A stretch of 64,000 nucleotides of DNA from Rhodococcus oxybenzonivorans (lineage in GTDB: Bacteria; Actinomycetota; Actinomycetes; Mycobacteriales; Mycobacteriaceae), in the NCBI RefSeq assembly GCF_003130705.1, contig NZ_CP021356.1, positions 124,001 to 188,000 on the forward strand, written 5' to 3'. Within the stretch, counting starts at the first letter, position 1. Every line of letters starts with the position of its first letter. Under the pieces are notes generated by a model, which was given only the letters and a program-made list of their open reading frames with translations, had not been told where the DNA came from and made no database searches. The translations under genes and the position numbers were made by a program. Of this stretch, positions 9,269 through 19,465 are shown one piece after another.

Positions 9269-9922
9269 AAGGATCACCTTCCCAAGAAAGAAGGTGTGCA
9301 TCAAACTCGGGACGATTCAGTGCGGTATTCGTCGCCGAAATCGGAGACGCTCAACGGTTTGCGGGACCGGACGGGTTGTGTTCGTGGGCGGGACTGACCC
9401 CGCGTCACCACGAGTCGGACACCGTCGTCCATCGTGGGCACATCACCAAGCAGGGCAGCAAACTGGTCCGATGGGCGGCGGTCGAGGCCATCCAGCACCA
9501 ACCCGCCGCCACGAAGATCTCCGTCGATCGTGCACGCATCGAGGCCCGCCGCGGCAAGAACATCGGGAAGATCGCCGCGGCCCGCAAGCTGCTCACCCTC
9601 GTCTACTACGGGCTGCGCGACGAGCACATCCGCGCACTGGCCTACAAGAGGACGGCGGCGTGAGCACCCCGGACGCAGCACGCGCGCGGCCGCTAATTTG
9701 TCTGACCCCCGCATCGCGGCGTGGTCGTGCCGCTTGATTGACCCCGCGTGTTGCCACCGCACCGCTCCATGTCCGCCCCATCGCCGGACGAAGGGATGAC
9801 CGGCAGCCGGAGGAATTTGGCCCTGCCCCAAACCCATACGCATCACACTGGAGACGTTGCCGCACAACAACTACACATCGCCCCCGGACTCTCGCATCAG
9901 TGTGCGCCGTTCCGGGCCACCG

Positions 9923-10480
9923 TCAAGATCGTTCGTCCTCGCTGCGCTGCGGGCGCTGCATCTTGACCGATGGCCCTTGCCCGGCGCCGTCCACATGGAG
10001 GCCGGAACGGCTTGAACAGCACCCTTGACAGGCCGCCCCTTCAGGGATGACAAGTTCCGAGGGTGCAGAAGCCGTTGGACACGGGTGGTGGCCTACGATG
10101 AGCAGTGGGCCACCCGGGGCGACCGATGCCGCGAGTCGACGGAACAGCACCTCGCGCGACCCTGCCGGATGCACGTAGTGGATGGAGGTCAGGTCAGAGT
10201 GCTCCTCGGCGAGTGTCTCTATGGCGAAGCAGCTTTGGACCCAGTCGATCCGGCTGGTGATGTCGGCGTCGAGGGGTTTCGGCGTACTCTCGTGCGTAGC
10301 GCAGCCAGTGGTGGCGATGTCCACCGCCCTCACTCGCCAGCCGCCGTAGGCGAGCCAGATGACGTCGGTTCCGTGTCCGCAGCCGACGTCCAGTGCGGTG
10401 CGGTGCGGTGCGGGGCGTGAGATCCTCCCAACACACCCAGAAGCGCAGTCCGGGACCGGCGAAGCGCTGACATCGATCAC
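9923..10480 (-). pseudogene. Degenerate class I SAM-dependent methyltransferase
   Basis: The central part is a clear Rossmann methyltransferase (ALDVGCGHGTDVIWLAYGG, VRAVDIATTG, RIDWVQSCF, LFRRLAASVAPGGPLLIVG), resembling TehB-like or thiopurine-type enzymes. The N-terminus lacks a convincing start, and the C-terminus after GHHPCPT runs into unrelated Arg/Ser-rich sequence, so both ends look eroded. It lies beside the IS110/IS3 nest. I treat it as a relic. Confidence 0.6.
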
Positions 10481-10508
10481 CGGTTTTGGATCACCCGTAT
10501 CGGAACAT

Positions 10509-10527
10509 CTACTATGCTACATAGTAG
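10509..10527. promoter_or_regulatory. BlaI-type operator 3, before serA
   Basis: A perfect palindrome, CTACTATG-CTA-CATAGTAG, 118 bp upstream of the serA start. A GGGGGTCACATACCCCC hairpin-like sequence lies between it and the gene. Confidence 0.85.
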
Positions 10528-10644
10528 TACATCGCCGTTACTCGGCTGCCGCACCCGGTCGGTCCGTACACGACGAGGTACTGAACCGTCAGTTTGTTTG
10601 GGGGTCACATACCCCCACCCACCCACTATTCAGGGAGTTTGCAC

Positions 10645-12240
10645 GTGAGCCAGCCAGGCCGTCCTGTTGTTCTGATCGCCGACAAGCTCGCGCCGTCCAC
10701 CGTCGAGGCATTGGGCGACGGTGTGGAGGTGCGTTGGGTCGATGGACCTGATCGCCCGGCCCTGCTCGCGGCGGTGCCCGAGGCCGATGCGATCCTCGTC
10801 CGTTCCGCCACCACCGTCGACGCCGAGGTTCTCGCCGCCGGTACCAAGCTGAAGATCGTCGCCCGCGCCGGCGTCGGCCTCGACAATGTCGACGTCCCGG
10901 CTGCGACCGAGCGCGGTGTCATGGTGGTCAACGCCCCGACGTCCAATATTCATACTGCAGCCGAGCACGCTGTCGCGCTGATGCTCGCCGCGACCCGGCA
11001 GATTCCCGCCGCCGATTCCACCCTGCGTGACCGTGAGTGGAAGCGCAGCAAGTTCAACGGTGTCGAGATCTTCGGCAAGACCGTCGGCGTCGTCGGGCTC
11101 GGCCGGATCGGTCAGCTCTTCGCTCAGCGTCTTGCAGCGTTCGAGACGCACGTCATCGCCTACGACCCCTATGTGTCGGCTGCCCGTGCCGCCCAGTTGG
11201 GCATCGAGCTGGTTTCGCTCGACGAGTTGCTGGAGCGCGCCGACCTGATCTCGGTGCACCTCCCGAAGACTCCTGAGACCAAGGGACTGCTCGGTACGGA
11301 GAACCTGGCCAAGACCAAGAAGGGTGTCGTCATCGTCAACGCCGCCCGCGGTGGCCTGATCGACGAGGCGGCGCTGGCCCAGGCCATCAAGTCGGGTCAC
11401 GTGCGTGCTGCGGGCCTCGACGTGTTCGAAACCGAGCCCTGCACGGACAGCCCGTTGTTCGACCTTCCCGAAGTCGTCGTGACGCCGCACCTCGGCGCCT
11501 CCACGACTGAGGCTCAGGACCGTGCCGGCACCGATGTCGCGAAGTCCGTACTGCTCGCTCTTGCCGGCGATTTCGTTCCCGACGCCGTCAACGTGTCCGG
11601 TGGCGCCGTGGGTGAGGAAGTCGCCCCGTGGCTCGAAATCGTGCGCAAACAGGGTGCGCTCCTCGGGGCGCTGTCGGGCGAGGTCCCCGTCAATCTGTCC
11701 GTCGATGTGCGCGGCGAGCTCGCCTCCGAGGACGTCGAGGTGCTGGCACTGTCGGCTCTGCGTGGCGTGTTCTCGGCGGTGATCGAGGACGCCGTGACGT
11801 TCGTCAACGCTCCTGCCCTCGCGGAAGAGCGTGGCGTGACGGCCGAGGTCACCAAGGCCGCCGAGAGCCCCAACCACCGTAGCGTCGTCGACCTTCGCGG
11901 CGTCTTCGGTGACGGCAGCGTCATCAACGTATCGGGTACCCTGACCGGTCCTCAGCAGGTCGAGAAGATCGTCAACATCAACGGACGCAACTTCGAACTG
12001 CGCGCCGAAGGCCTGAACCTGGTGATCAACTACACCGACCAGCCGGGTGCGCTCGGTAAGATCGGCACCCAGCTGGGCAACGCCGGCATCGACATCCAGG
12101 CCGCTCAGCTCAGCCAGGACGCCGAGGGCGAGGGTGCGACCATCCTCCTCCGCGTCGACCGGGAGGTGCCGACGGAGGTGCGGGACGCGATCTCCACCGC
12201 CGTCGGCGCCACCAAGATCGAGCTCGTCAACCTGGTATAG
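10645..12240 (+). CDS. serA: D-3-phosphoglycerate dehydrogenase
   Basis: 531 residues, full length for the actinobacterial long form. It catalyses the first step of serine synthesis, 3-phosphoglycerate to phosphohydroxypyruvate, with NAD. Visible parts are the substrate domain ([23 protein letters not shown]), the NAD domain with [17 protein letters not shown] and the catalytic region TPHLGAST, the ASB domain, and the ACT domain ([20 protein letters not shown]). The GTG start follows GGGAG at normal spacing. The strong, regular codon use looks like a chromosomal gene. It has no ser neighbours and a BlaI-type operator in front, so this is probably a second, regulated copy. That is an inference, since the chromosome is not visible. 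Confidence 0.95.
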   Translation: MSQPGRPVVLIADKLAPSTVEALGDGVEVRWVDGPDRPALLAAVPEADAILVRSATTVDAEVLAAGTKLKIVARAGVGLDNVDVPAATERGVMVVNAPTSNIHTAAEHAVALMLAATRQIPAADSTLRDREWKRSKFNGVEIFGKTVGVVGLGRIGQLFAQRLAAFETHVIAYDPYVSAARAAQLGIELVSLDELLERADLISVHLPKTPETKGLLGTENLAKTKKGVVIVNAARGGLIDEAALAQAIKSGHVRAAGLDVFETEPCTDSPLFDLPEVVVTPHLGASTTEAQDRAGTDVAKSVLLALAGDFVPDAVNVSGGAVGEEVAPWLEIVRKQGALLGALSGEVPVNLSVDVRGELASEDVEVLALSALRGVFSAVIEDAVTFVNAPALAEERGVTAEVTKAAESPNHRSVVDLRGVFGDGSVINVSGTLTGPQQVEKIVNINGRNFELRAEGLNLVINYTDQPGALGKIGTQLGNAGIDIQAAQLSQDAEGEGATILLRVDREVPTEVRDAISTAVGATKIELVNLV

Positions 12241-12644
12241 TCGCCCTGCAGTGGCCTCCGTTGGCAAACGGCTAATGGCGGATAGGAATCCGTTCGCCAC
12301 GGACAGCACGAGCGGCATCATATGCCGCATCACTGCACACCTGTCGAGGTGGCCTATGAGACGAGAAGCTTCAGGCAGAAGCGAAGCGGCCGTCCTGGAT
12401 TCTTATTGTTGCAGTGCAGATAGTTTCAGCTAGTTTTCTTTCAGTCGATCAACCGCTTTGGTTATCGAAATCCCCCTTGTGCAGTCCGGGATCACGTCGC
12501 GCTGGACACTGTGCACGTCAGGTCTCGGCTCGGTGAAGTTCACGCGCTAGGCGCATCGCTACCCATTGCGGTCGACACAGCACCCACTTACAGTGGCGCG
12601 ATGAAACGCACACGCTGTAGCCAGGCTGAAGAGGGATCGCCGTT
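12241..12644. other. Intergenic, probable promoter region of the ThDP cassette
   Basis: About 400 bp with no credible gene and no CTACTA palindrome. The last 30 bases include an AGAGGG ribosome site for the following GTG start. Confidence 0.5.
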
Positions 12645-14306
12645 GTGACGCCAATCATTCCGGCGTCGACCGTCGCCGACTACGTCATCGCGCGTATCGC
12701 CGACCACGGCAGCAGTCATATCTTCGGCGTGGGTGGGGCGAACATCGAGGATGTGTACGACGCCATCAACCGGTTCGGCGAGGAGATGACCGGCATTGTC
12801 GCCAAGCATGAGTTCGCGGCCGCGGCCATGGCCGATGGATACTCCCGCAACACGAACCGGCTAGGCGTCGTGGCAGCGACGTCGGGCGGTGGTGCGCTGA
12901 ACTTGATTGCCGCCCTTGGCGAGTCTTTCGACTCGAGGGTGCCTGTACTGGCTCTGGTCGGTCAGCCTACGAAGGTGTCGGAGGGACGCGGGGCATTTCA
13001 GGACACCAGCGGTCGCGCAGGAACGATCGATGCCGAGATCCTGTTCGCGCAGGTGTCCAGATTCTGCGCAAAACCCACCTCCGGCGCGCAGGTGCCCGAG
13101 CTGCTGGAACGGGCGCTCACGTCGGCATCCCAGGGTGGCCCGGCAGTATTGTTGCTGACGAAGGATATTCAGCGATCCGGAATCTGCGACCTAGCCACAT
13201 CGATGCCGTCGGCCACCGCACCGGAGCCGGAGCCGTCCGTCGGCCTGGACCGCGCTGAAGCCCTGATCGCATCGGTCGACGGCGCTGTCGTTGTCATCGC
13301 TGGACCGGAGGTTGCCCGGGCCGACGCCCGGGCCGAGCTCGAGTCCTTCGCCGTAGCACTCGGTGCCCGGGTGGCTGTGGCGCCGGACGCGAAAGACGTC
13401 TTCCGCAACAGCCATCCGTTGTTCGCTGGAGTGACCGGCATCATGGGTCATTTGGGTGTGGCGGAACTGATCGCCGACGCGTCGCTGATCGTCGTCGTCG
13501 GTACCCCGCTGCCGCAAACCGCCCGCGGCGGGCTCGACGCGGCGTTCGCGACGTCGCGCATTGTGCACCTCGGCTCCCAGCCGCCGTTTCTCGAGGCCGA
13601 AATCAGCGTCGCTGGCCCGATCGGCAAGAACCTCGTCGCTCTGGCCGGCGTCGTCGATCGGCGTGGCCCGATTCACCCGGATGGGCCCGGTCGCCCTCTC
13701 CCGCTGAGAGTGCCCCCGGCCACCGGTCCGGGCGTTCGGTACAGCGAGGCCATCGCCGCGATCTCCGCGCAGCTGCCGCCGGGTACCGACGTGTTCGCCG
13801 ACGCCGGGAACACCGGGGCCGCGGTCGTTCACCACTTACTAGTTCCGGACGACGGCCGCTTCGTGGTGGCCCTCGGCATGGGCGGAATGGGGTACTCGTT
13901 CGGTGCGGGCATCGGCAGCGCGCTCGGGCGAAGTCGACGGACCTTCGTGATCGCCGGCGACGGGTCGTTCTTCATGCACGGCCTCGAGGTTCACACTGCG
14001 GTCGAGTACCAGATCCCCGTCACCTTCATCGTGTTCAACAACAACGCACATGGCATGTGCCTCACCCGCGAGCAGCTCTACTACTCGGGGAAATACACCT
14101 TCAACACGTTCAGCCGGGCGCACATCGGCGAGTCGATCGCTGCGCTATTTCCCGGCATCACCGCGCGTGCCGCATCCACCATCGCGGAGGTCGAACTCGC
14201 ACTCGCGGAAACCGCCGCAGCGTCGGGACCCGTGTTCATCTCGCTCGAATGTGATCCCGAGGAAATCCCACCATTTGCACCATTTCTGGAGGAGTTCACC
14301 TCATGA
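12645..14306 (+). CDS. ThDP-dependent enzyme (acetolactate synthase / benzoylformate decarboxylase superfamily)
   Basis: 553 residues. The N-terminal PYR domain has the activating Glu region GIVAKHEFAAAAMADGYSR and LGVVAATSGGGALN. A central domain follows (about 190-330). The C-terminal PP domain has the ThDP/Mg motif GDGSFFMHGLEVHTA through FNNNAHGM. It would cleave or form C-C bonds next to a carbonyl. The substrate is not predictable: it lacks the usual acetolactate synthase context and small subunit. Its stop overlaps the start of the SRPBCC gene by 4 bp, so the three genes are coupled and probably form one pathway. Confidence 0.85.
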   Translation: MTPIIPASTVADYVIARIADHGSSHIFGVGGANIEDVYDAINRFGEEMTGIVAKHEFAAAAMADGYSRNTNRLGVVAATSGGGALNLIAALGESFDSRVPVLALVGQPTKVSEGRGAFQDTSGRAGTIDAEILFAQVSRFCAKPTSGAQVPELLERALTSASQGGPAVLLLTKDIQRSGICDLATSMPSATAPEPEPSVGLDRAEALIASVDGAVVVIAGPEVARADARAELESFAVALGARVAVAPDAKDVFRNSHPLFAGVTGIMGHLGVAELIADASLIVVVGTPLPQTARGGLDAAFATSRIVHLGSQPPFLEAEISVAGPIGKNLVALAGVVDRRGPIHPDGPGRPLPLRVPPATGPGVRYSEAIAAISAQLPPGTDVFADAGNTGAAVVHHLLVPDDGRFVVALGMGGMGYSFGAGIGSALGRSRRTFVIAGDGSFFMHGLEVHTAVEYQIPVTFIVFNNNAHGMCLTREQLYYSGKYTFNTFSRAHIGESIAALFPGITARAASTIAEVELALAETAAASGPVFISLECDPEEIPPFAPFLEEFTS

Positions 14307-14944
14307 CAACCCCCGCCGTCCCCGACCTCAACATTCCAGGCGTGTACCGAATAGAGAACATCAGCGTCAAGGAGGGCATGCCGATGATCTTGGACATGAC
14401 CCGGGCCGTCTACCCGCACGATGACGTGTACGGGCAGTACTGCACCGTGCAGGACTTCATCGACGCGCCGCCGGACGAGGTGTTCGAGTACCTCTCGGAC
14501 CCCCGCAGCCTGGAGGAGTGGACATACAGCATGCGCGGATTCGAGGAGACCGAGGAAGCAGGACTGTGGATCTCCGACGACCGAATCGGCGACAACACCA
14601 AGATCTACACTCGCACCGTCTCGTCCCCCGACGCCCGCACCGTCGACTACCACTGTGCGTGGGACCAGGACAAGCACCTGTGGATGATCTATCTGATGCG
14701 GGTGATCGACGCGCAGGTGGTGCTGAACAAGCCCGGCTCGGTGGTGCTCTGGACCAACTGCCACCACCCGTTCTACGACGAGAACCCATACCCCGAGACT
14801 GCGCCGTCGGACCGTGAGCCGTGGGTCGGCGACTTCTGGGAGCTGTTCTACGCCGGGCACCTGATGGAGCTGCGCAACTTGAAAGCGATTTGCGAGCACC
14901 GGTATGCCCACGGCCAGCCGATCACACCGGAGTGGATGAGATGA
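14303..14944 (+). CDS. SRPBCC (START-like) domain protein
   Basis: 213 residues. DFIDAPPDEVFEYLSDPRSL is a typical start of the hydrophobic-pocket SRPBCC fold used by polyketide cyclases and lipid-binding proteins. The region around DARTVDYHCAWDQDKHLW and VLWTNCHHPFYDENPYP supplies polar residues that could be catalytic. It is coupled by overlap to both neighbours (4 bp each side). A role as cyclase, dehydratase or carrier for the ThDP/KASIII product is inferred. Confidence 0.7.
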   Translation: MTTPAVPDLNIPGVYRIENISVKEGMPMILDMTRAVYPHDDVYGQYCTVQDFIDAPPDEVFEYLSDPRSLEEWTYSMRGFEETEEAGLWISDDRIGDNTKIYTRTVSSPDARTVDYHCAWDQDKHLWMIYLMRVIDAQVVLNKPGSVVLWTNCHHPFYDENPYPETAPSDREPWVGDFWELFYAGHLMELRNLKAICEHRYAHGQPITPEWMR

Positions 14945-15971
14945 GCACACACGCCAGGACCATGGTCAGCCTCTCCGACGTATCCAGCTATCTTCCCAAG
15001 AACACGGTGAGCGCGGACTATTTTGGGCAGGACGCGAAATCGGACGATCTGGCATCCAACGTGATGTTCAAGGCGCCGGCGTTCCGACACCACGTCGCGC
15101 CCGACGAGTCACCCCCGGACATGATCGAGCAGGCCATCGGGCCGCTGCTCGAGCGTCAGGGCAGCGACATGCTCGGCGAGATCGACGTCCTGATTACACA
15201 CACCCAGCTTCCTGACCTCGGCATTGTCGGCAGCGGCGGTGAGATCGCCCACCGGCTCGGAATCGTGCCGGAGTGGTTGATCGATCTGCACAACGGTGGA
15301 TGCGCTTCCTTCGTCTACATGATGAAGATCGCGCGGCAGATCCTGCAGAGCACGGATGCCCGCTCGGCGCTGATCGCCACCACCCAGAACAGTGCTGGAC
15401 AGATCTTCACCCAGGAACAGGTGCGCGCGTTGCCGCAGGCCGCGATCCCGGGCGACGGCGCCGGAGTGGGCCTGCTGACCAAGTCGGGCGATTCGCCGAT
15501 TCTCGACATCGAATGCCGGCATGCTCCTCGATACGCCGGGCAGATGACCGTCTTGGCAGATCCCCCCGCAAGTACTGGGAGGCGGGCACCGGGCAAATGC
15601 ACCTTGGCTTTACAGAGTCGAAGATCGCGAAGGTGTTTGCTCGCGGAAACAAACTCGTTCCGGAGGTTGCGGCCGAAGTGTGCCAACGGATCGGAGTCGC
15701 GCCCAACGAACTCGACTTGTTGGTGACCAATCAGCCGAACCGGCTGTTCCTCCGCAATTGGCGTGATGCTCTGATGCTTCCGAAGGAGCGGCATCCGGAT
15801 ACCTTCGACGAGTGCGGAAATCTTTTCGGCGCCGGCATCCCGGTGACGTTCGACCGCGCCGTCCGAGCCGGAGACGTCACGCCGGGATCGGTGGTGATGT
15901 TCGCCGGGTTCGCCCATGCGGGCGACTTCGCCGGCGCCGCGGCGGTGCACTGGTGCGGCGGCCAGTCTTGA
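14941..15971 (+). CDS. KASIII-like (3-oxoacyl-ACP synthase III family) enzyme with an apparent one-base frameshift
   Basis: It reads MVSLSDVSSYLPKNTVS, then LITHTQLPDLGIVGSG and the active-site Cys region DLHNGGCASFVYMMK. It continues to VLADP at about 15560. The C-terminal half with the catalytic Asn region (LLVTNQPNRLF) and GNLFGAGIPVTFDRA lies in the next frame and ends at 15971. One extra C in the six-C run at 15562-15567 would join the halves into about 343 residues, the normal family length. Expected residues are Cys, a His replaced in part by TNQPN, and the later Asn. The gene is probably functional if the shift is a sequence error; otherwise it is broken. Confidence 0.7.
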
Positions 15972-16459
15972 GCGAGGGTCCGCCGGTTCGCCCTCATGCT
16001 GAACGAGAACCCCTTCGGGCCATAGCGTCGGTGCGACGGCCAACGTTGTTGTGTGCAGCCGCAGCGCCAGCGAGTCGCGGTAGGGACCGCCCTTACGGGC
16101 GGGAAACGGTTCAATTTTGACTTCTGGCTTCGCCTATGGATCAACGATGTCGTGTCGAATTGCTGCTGCAGAGTTCCGAAGAATTCGACCCACGATCCCA
16201 GGGCCGGAATATTTCAATCGGAAGATCTGGAACACAATGCGCTTTCCGCATGTTGTGCATGCGCGGAACGCGCTCTTGTCTCGTTCTCCTGGTTGGGAGA
16301 TGGGTAGTCCGGCACCGATCGAGTCCGAAATCCTCACCGCAGTGAGTACGGTTATCGATCTCTGTCGTTCTCATTGGTGATCGTCGCTCAACTACGCCTC
16401 CGTCCTTCCTGTTGGAGTCCGCGACTGCGTCGGGTCTTGGTAGCCGGCAAGAATCGTGA
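15972..16459. other. Intergenic between convergent genes
   Basis: No credible coding frame. The KASIII-like gene and the SulP fusion converge here, so terminators are expected, but I see no strong GC hairpin. Confidence 0.45.
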
Positions 16460-18772
16460 TCAAGTTGCGGGCACTCTGTCGGGGTCGAGTTCGGTGACGG
16501 TGGTGGTCGAAATCGCGAGTACACGTGCGGTACGGATATCGAAGAAGAGGCCGGCGACGTGAATACATCCGTCCGACATCGCAGCCCCTATCATCGGGTG
16601 CCGCTGCAGGGTTTGTAGTTGGAGGGCGACGTTCACCATGGCCAGTTGATCAACGGCGTCGAAGCCGGTGTCGGCGGCGGAGCGAGCGACAGGATGTCCA
16701 GATTGGTATGCCCTCTTGCTGGGTTGGGCGTGTTCGAGCCATTCCTGGACGGCGATGCTCCCGGACGACTGCGGGTGCGGGCGGTCAGGATCGGCGAGGA
16801 GTGCTTTCATGGCACCGCAGCCCGAGTGGCCACACACGATCACCGAGCTGACACCGAGTTCGTCGAGGGCGAATGCCAATGCCGCCTCGATGGAGGTATC
16901 GCGCTGACCGGCGGGGACGAGGTTGCCGATGTTGCGGACGGTAAAGAGGTCCCCGGGGCCACTGCTGGTGATGATGTTCGGGACGATGCGAGAATCGGAG
17001 CACGTCAGGAAGAGCGAGTCAGGGTTTTGTCCGTCGTGCAGGTCGTCCATGTGGGGGCGAAGGTGCGGCGCATGGGTGCGGTGGTAGTCGGAGATTCCGG
17101 CCAGCACCGATCGCATGGCCCGGGGACTGGGAAGGTGGGCGTCGTTACCGTCGTGATGGTGATGGGGCAGGTACTTCTGCCATGCCCGCCAAGGGGCGAA
17201 GCCACCTCGTTTGCTGAGCTGCGCCGTGCCATCGGTGGTGCGTGTCGGAGGGCCGGCCACTGCGGCGGCCATGTCCGCAGTTCCTCTCTCGTCGACGAGG
17301 ACGGTCCCGCCGGTGCTTTCGTGTTGACGTGACCATTCTTCGATCACTTCATAGGCGGCGTGGTCGAGGAAGTCGACGGTGAGCTCGACTGTGACATGGC
17401 TTCCCGGTGGTACGGACGCAAGCACGCTGGTGAGCCGTGGCAGTGCCAGGAAACTGCACGAGCCTTCGACCACTACCCGCCATTGGCGCGATTCCGGTGT
17501 GCCTACGGGTTCGGCGTGGATGGAGGCGCGGACCACGCGCCACACAACCAGTGCGATCGCGAGGATCAGTCCGATGAGCACACCCTCGAGCAGGTTGAGG
17601 AACACGACTGCGGCTGCGGTGACGCCGTATACCCACAGATCACCGGTGCGGTGGGCAATCCGCAGGTGTGCGAGTTTGATGAGCTGGATACCGATCACAA
17701 TCAGCAGGCCGGCGAGAACGGATTTCGGGATTTGCTGGACAAGGCTCGCGAGCAGTGCGGAGAACACCAAAATCCACACCCCGTGCAGGATGGTGGAGGC
17801 CCGCGTGCGCGCTCCAGCGGTGACGTTGGTGGAGCTGCGGACGATGACGCCGGTGATGGGCAGGCCGCCGAGCATGCCGGAGGCGATGTTCGCGGCGCCC
17901 TGGCCGATCAGCTCGCGGTTGAGGTCAGAACGCGGGCCGGTGTGCATCTTGTCCACCGAGACGGCCGAGAGCAGGCTTTCGACGCTGGCGATCAAGGCAA
18001 CGGTGAGCACGCCCGTGGCGATACCGAGCCACTGTCCGTCGGGCAGAGACGGGAGGCCGAGGGCGTCGAAAAGGCTTCCGTCGAGGGCAATGCGATCGGC
18101 ATTGATCGGCAACACCAGCGACAACACGGTCGCGGCGACGACCGCCACCAGCGGGCCGGGCACCCTTCGCAGCCTGTCGGGCACGAATTTCCACGACACC
18201 AGGATTGCGATGACTGCTGCGCCGACATAGATGTCGTCGAGATGGGCAGTTCCGATCTGACTCGGCAGCGCAATCAGGTTGTTCCATGCGGAGCTTTGCG
18301 AGCTGCCACCGAGCAGGACATGCACCTGCTGAAGGGCGATGGTGATCCCGATTCCGGCGAGCATGGCGTGCACCACCATCGGCGAGATCGCCAGAGCGGC
18401 ACGCGCGATCCGGCTGAGACCGAAGAGAATCTGCAAGACCCCCGCACCCACCGTGATCGCGCACGTCACCTTCCACCCGAACGTATTGACCAGTTCAGCG
18501 ACAACCACAGTCAGACCCGCAGCCGGACCACTGACCTGCAACGGCGATCCGCCCAGCAGGCCTGCTACCACACCACCGACAACCGCGGCGATCAGTCCGG
18601 CCATGATCGGCGCCCCTGATGCGATGGCGATTCCCAACGACAGCGGCAGCGCTACGAGAAAGACCACCAACGAGGCGGGAACGTCGTATCGCAGTAGGGT
18701 GGCGAGCCAGCGACCTTGAGGGTTGTCGGAAACGGCGCTCCCTGCGGGCGGAGCCTCAATGGATGTCGTCAT
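16460..18772 (-). CDS. SulP-family anion transporter fused to beta-carbonic anhydrase
   Basis: 770 residues. The N-terminal 430 residues are a SulP transporter with many membrane helices (VPASLVVFLVALPLSLGIAI, VSGPAAGLTVVVAELV, GLPITGVIVRSSTNV). A STAS-like segment follows (about 450-530). A His-rich linker (PHHHHDG) leads to a beta-carbonic anhydrase with zinc ligands in CSDSRIVPN and CGHSGCGAM. The likely role is bicarbonate or another anion uptake coupled to CO2/HCO3- interconversion at the inner membrane face. The chosen ATG follows GGAGAAGAG. The gene stands alone, with no CTACTA operator upstream. Confidence 0.92.
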   Translation of the reverse strand: MTTSIEAPPAGSAVSDNPQGRWLATLLRYDVPASLVVFLVALPLSLGIAIASGAPIMAGLIAAVVGGVVAGLLGGSPLQVSGPAAGLTVVVAELVNTFGWKVTCAITVGAGVLQILFGLSRIARAALAISPMVVHAMLAGIGITIALQQVHVLLGGSSQSSAWNNLIALPSQIGTAHLDDIYVGAAVIAILVSWKFVPDRLRRVPGPLVAVVAATVLSLVLPINADRIALDGSLFDALGLPSLPDGQWLGIATGVLTVALIASVESLLSAVSVDKMHTGPRSDLNRELIGQGAANIASGMLGGLPITGVIVRSSTNVTAGARTRASTILHGVWILVFSALLASLVQQIPKSVLAGLLIVIGIQLIKLAHLRIAHRTGDLWVYGVTAAAVVFLNLLEGVLIGLILAIALVVWRVVRASIHAEPVGTPESRQWRVVVEGSCSFLALPRLTSVLASVPPGSHVTVELTVDFLDHAAYEVIEEWSRQHESTGGTVLVDERGTADMAAAVAGPPTRTTDGTAQLSKRGGFAPWRAWQKYLPHHHHDGNDAHLPSPRAMRSVLAGISDYHRTHAPHLRPHMDDLHDGQNPDSLFLTCSDSRIVPNIITSSGPGDLFTVRNIGNLVPAGQRDTSIEAALAFALDELGVSSVIVCGHSGCGAMKALLADPDRPHPQSSGSIAVQEWLEHAQPSKRAYQSGHPVARSAADTGFDAVDQLAMVNVALQLQTLQRHPMIGAAMSDGCIHVAGLFFDIRTARVLAISTTTVTELDPDRVPAT

Positions 18773-19465
18773 CTCTTCTCCTCGACCACGATCAGAATGC
18801 ATGAACAGAGGCAACTCGTAGGAACGCCCGTCACAGGGACCAGTTTGGTGCTCAAGGTAAATGGCGTGTCGCCTTGGCTGTGCGATGGATGAGCATGTTT
18901 CGGCTTCGGGCCGCTGTGTCCCGACCAACCTACGAGCCAAGACTTACAGAAAGCTGAGAAACGCCGAGTGCATGACCTAGGTCACTGCCGTCAGGGTCAA
19001 GGATTGATGACGCCGAGCTTGGGGGAGTTCAGCGAGAAAGCGTGGTCTACCTGATGCTGTTCGACGAGACATGCTTCCCGACCTACGGAAGGCCACGTAA
19101 GAACCGGAAACGACACCGGACTCCCAATCCCCGACGGTTCTTCGTCTACGCCGATTCAGAGATGCTGACGGCGACACGCCCGAGGCCTTGCTTCAACGGA
19201 CGAGACGACGAGCCAAGAGGGCAACGAGATCGCTGTACGGGGCCGCCGCCAAGACCCACCGGACGGATCACGCACCACACTCGGCGGAAGACTCTGCTCG
19301 TCACCGCCGCAATCCTGTTCGGGGGGTTTACGCAAAGCACGACGGGCATCGGGTTCGTCGACGCCCACACCGACGAACGCACTTCACACCACCTCGTGAA
19401 CCTGTCCGCCAAGGCACGGGAGGCAAAATGACGACAACTTCCTCGGGGGTGCGGCAGGTGACACC
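18773..19465. other. Intergenic, no gene recognised
   Basis: About 690 bp between two minus-strand genes. Open frames exist on both strands but lack ribosome sites and domain similarity. Confidence 0.45.

Larger units (their letters stand above)
7966..9319 (-). mobile_element. IS3-family insertion sequence inside the IS110-type gene
   Basis: 1354 bp. The imperfect terminal inverted repeats begin TGAACCATCCCGGGTCCGAT on the left and TGAATCGTCCCGAGTTTGAT on the right (read inward). It is flanked by a 3-bp direct repeat GTG (7963-7965 and 9320-9322), the target duplication expected for this family. It carries orfA and orfB on the minus strand. Excision in silico rebuilds the host IS110 frame exactly, so the boundaries are secure. 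Confidence 0.9.
7276..9663 (+). pseudogene. IS110-family transposase gene, interrupted by an IS3-type element and frameshifted
   Basis: The N-terminal DEDD domain starts after a GGAGGAGG site with FVRIDLHRQRSVIV. It continues through VVLEATYGWYWAVD and the NDVRDASDLADLLR region, and the C-terminal Tnp20-type domain (QLPGVGPVLG, then WAGLTPRHHES and ITKQGSKLVRW) ends at 9663. Two lesions are visible. A one-base shift at about 7521 joins VHLAH to GVKGFRYRR and would be repaired by one extra C. An IS3-type element is inserted at 7966-9319. Removing that element and one GTG copy restores a continuous frame (GPVLGAVFVAEIGDAQR). The gene cannot make an intact transposase as sequenced. Confidence 0.88.

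Noticed and set aside
10630..12333. A 567-codon minus-strand frame opposite serA
   Set aside because: It mirrors the highly biased serA coding strand and its composition is Asp/Gly/His-rich without motifs; a shadow frame.
17360..18619. A 419-codon plus-strand frame opposite the SulP fusion
   Set aside because: Shadow of the SulP coding strand; no ribosome site or domain.
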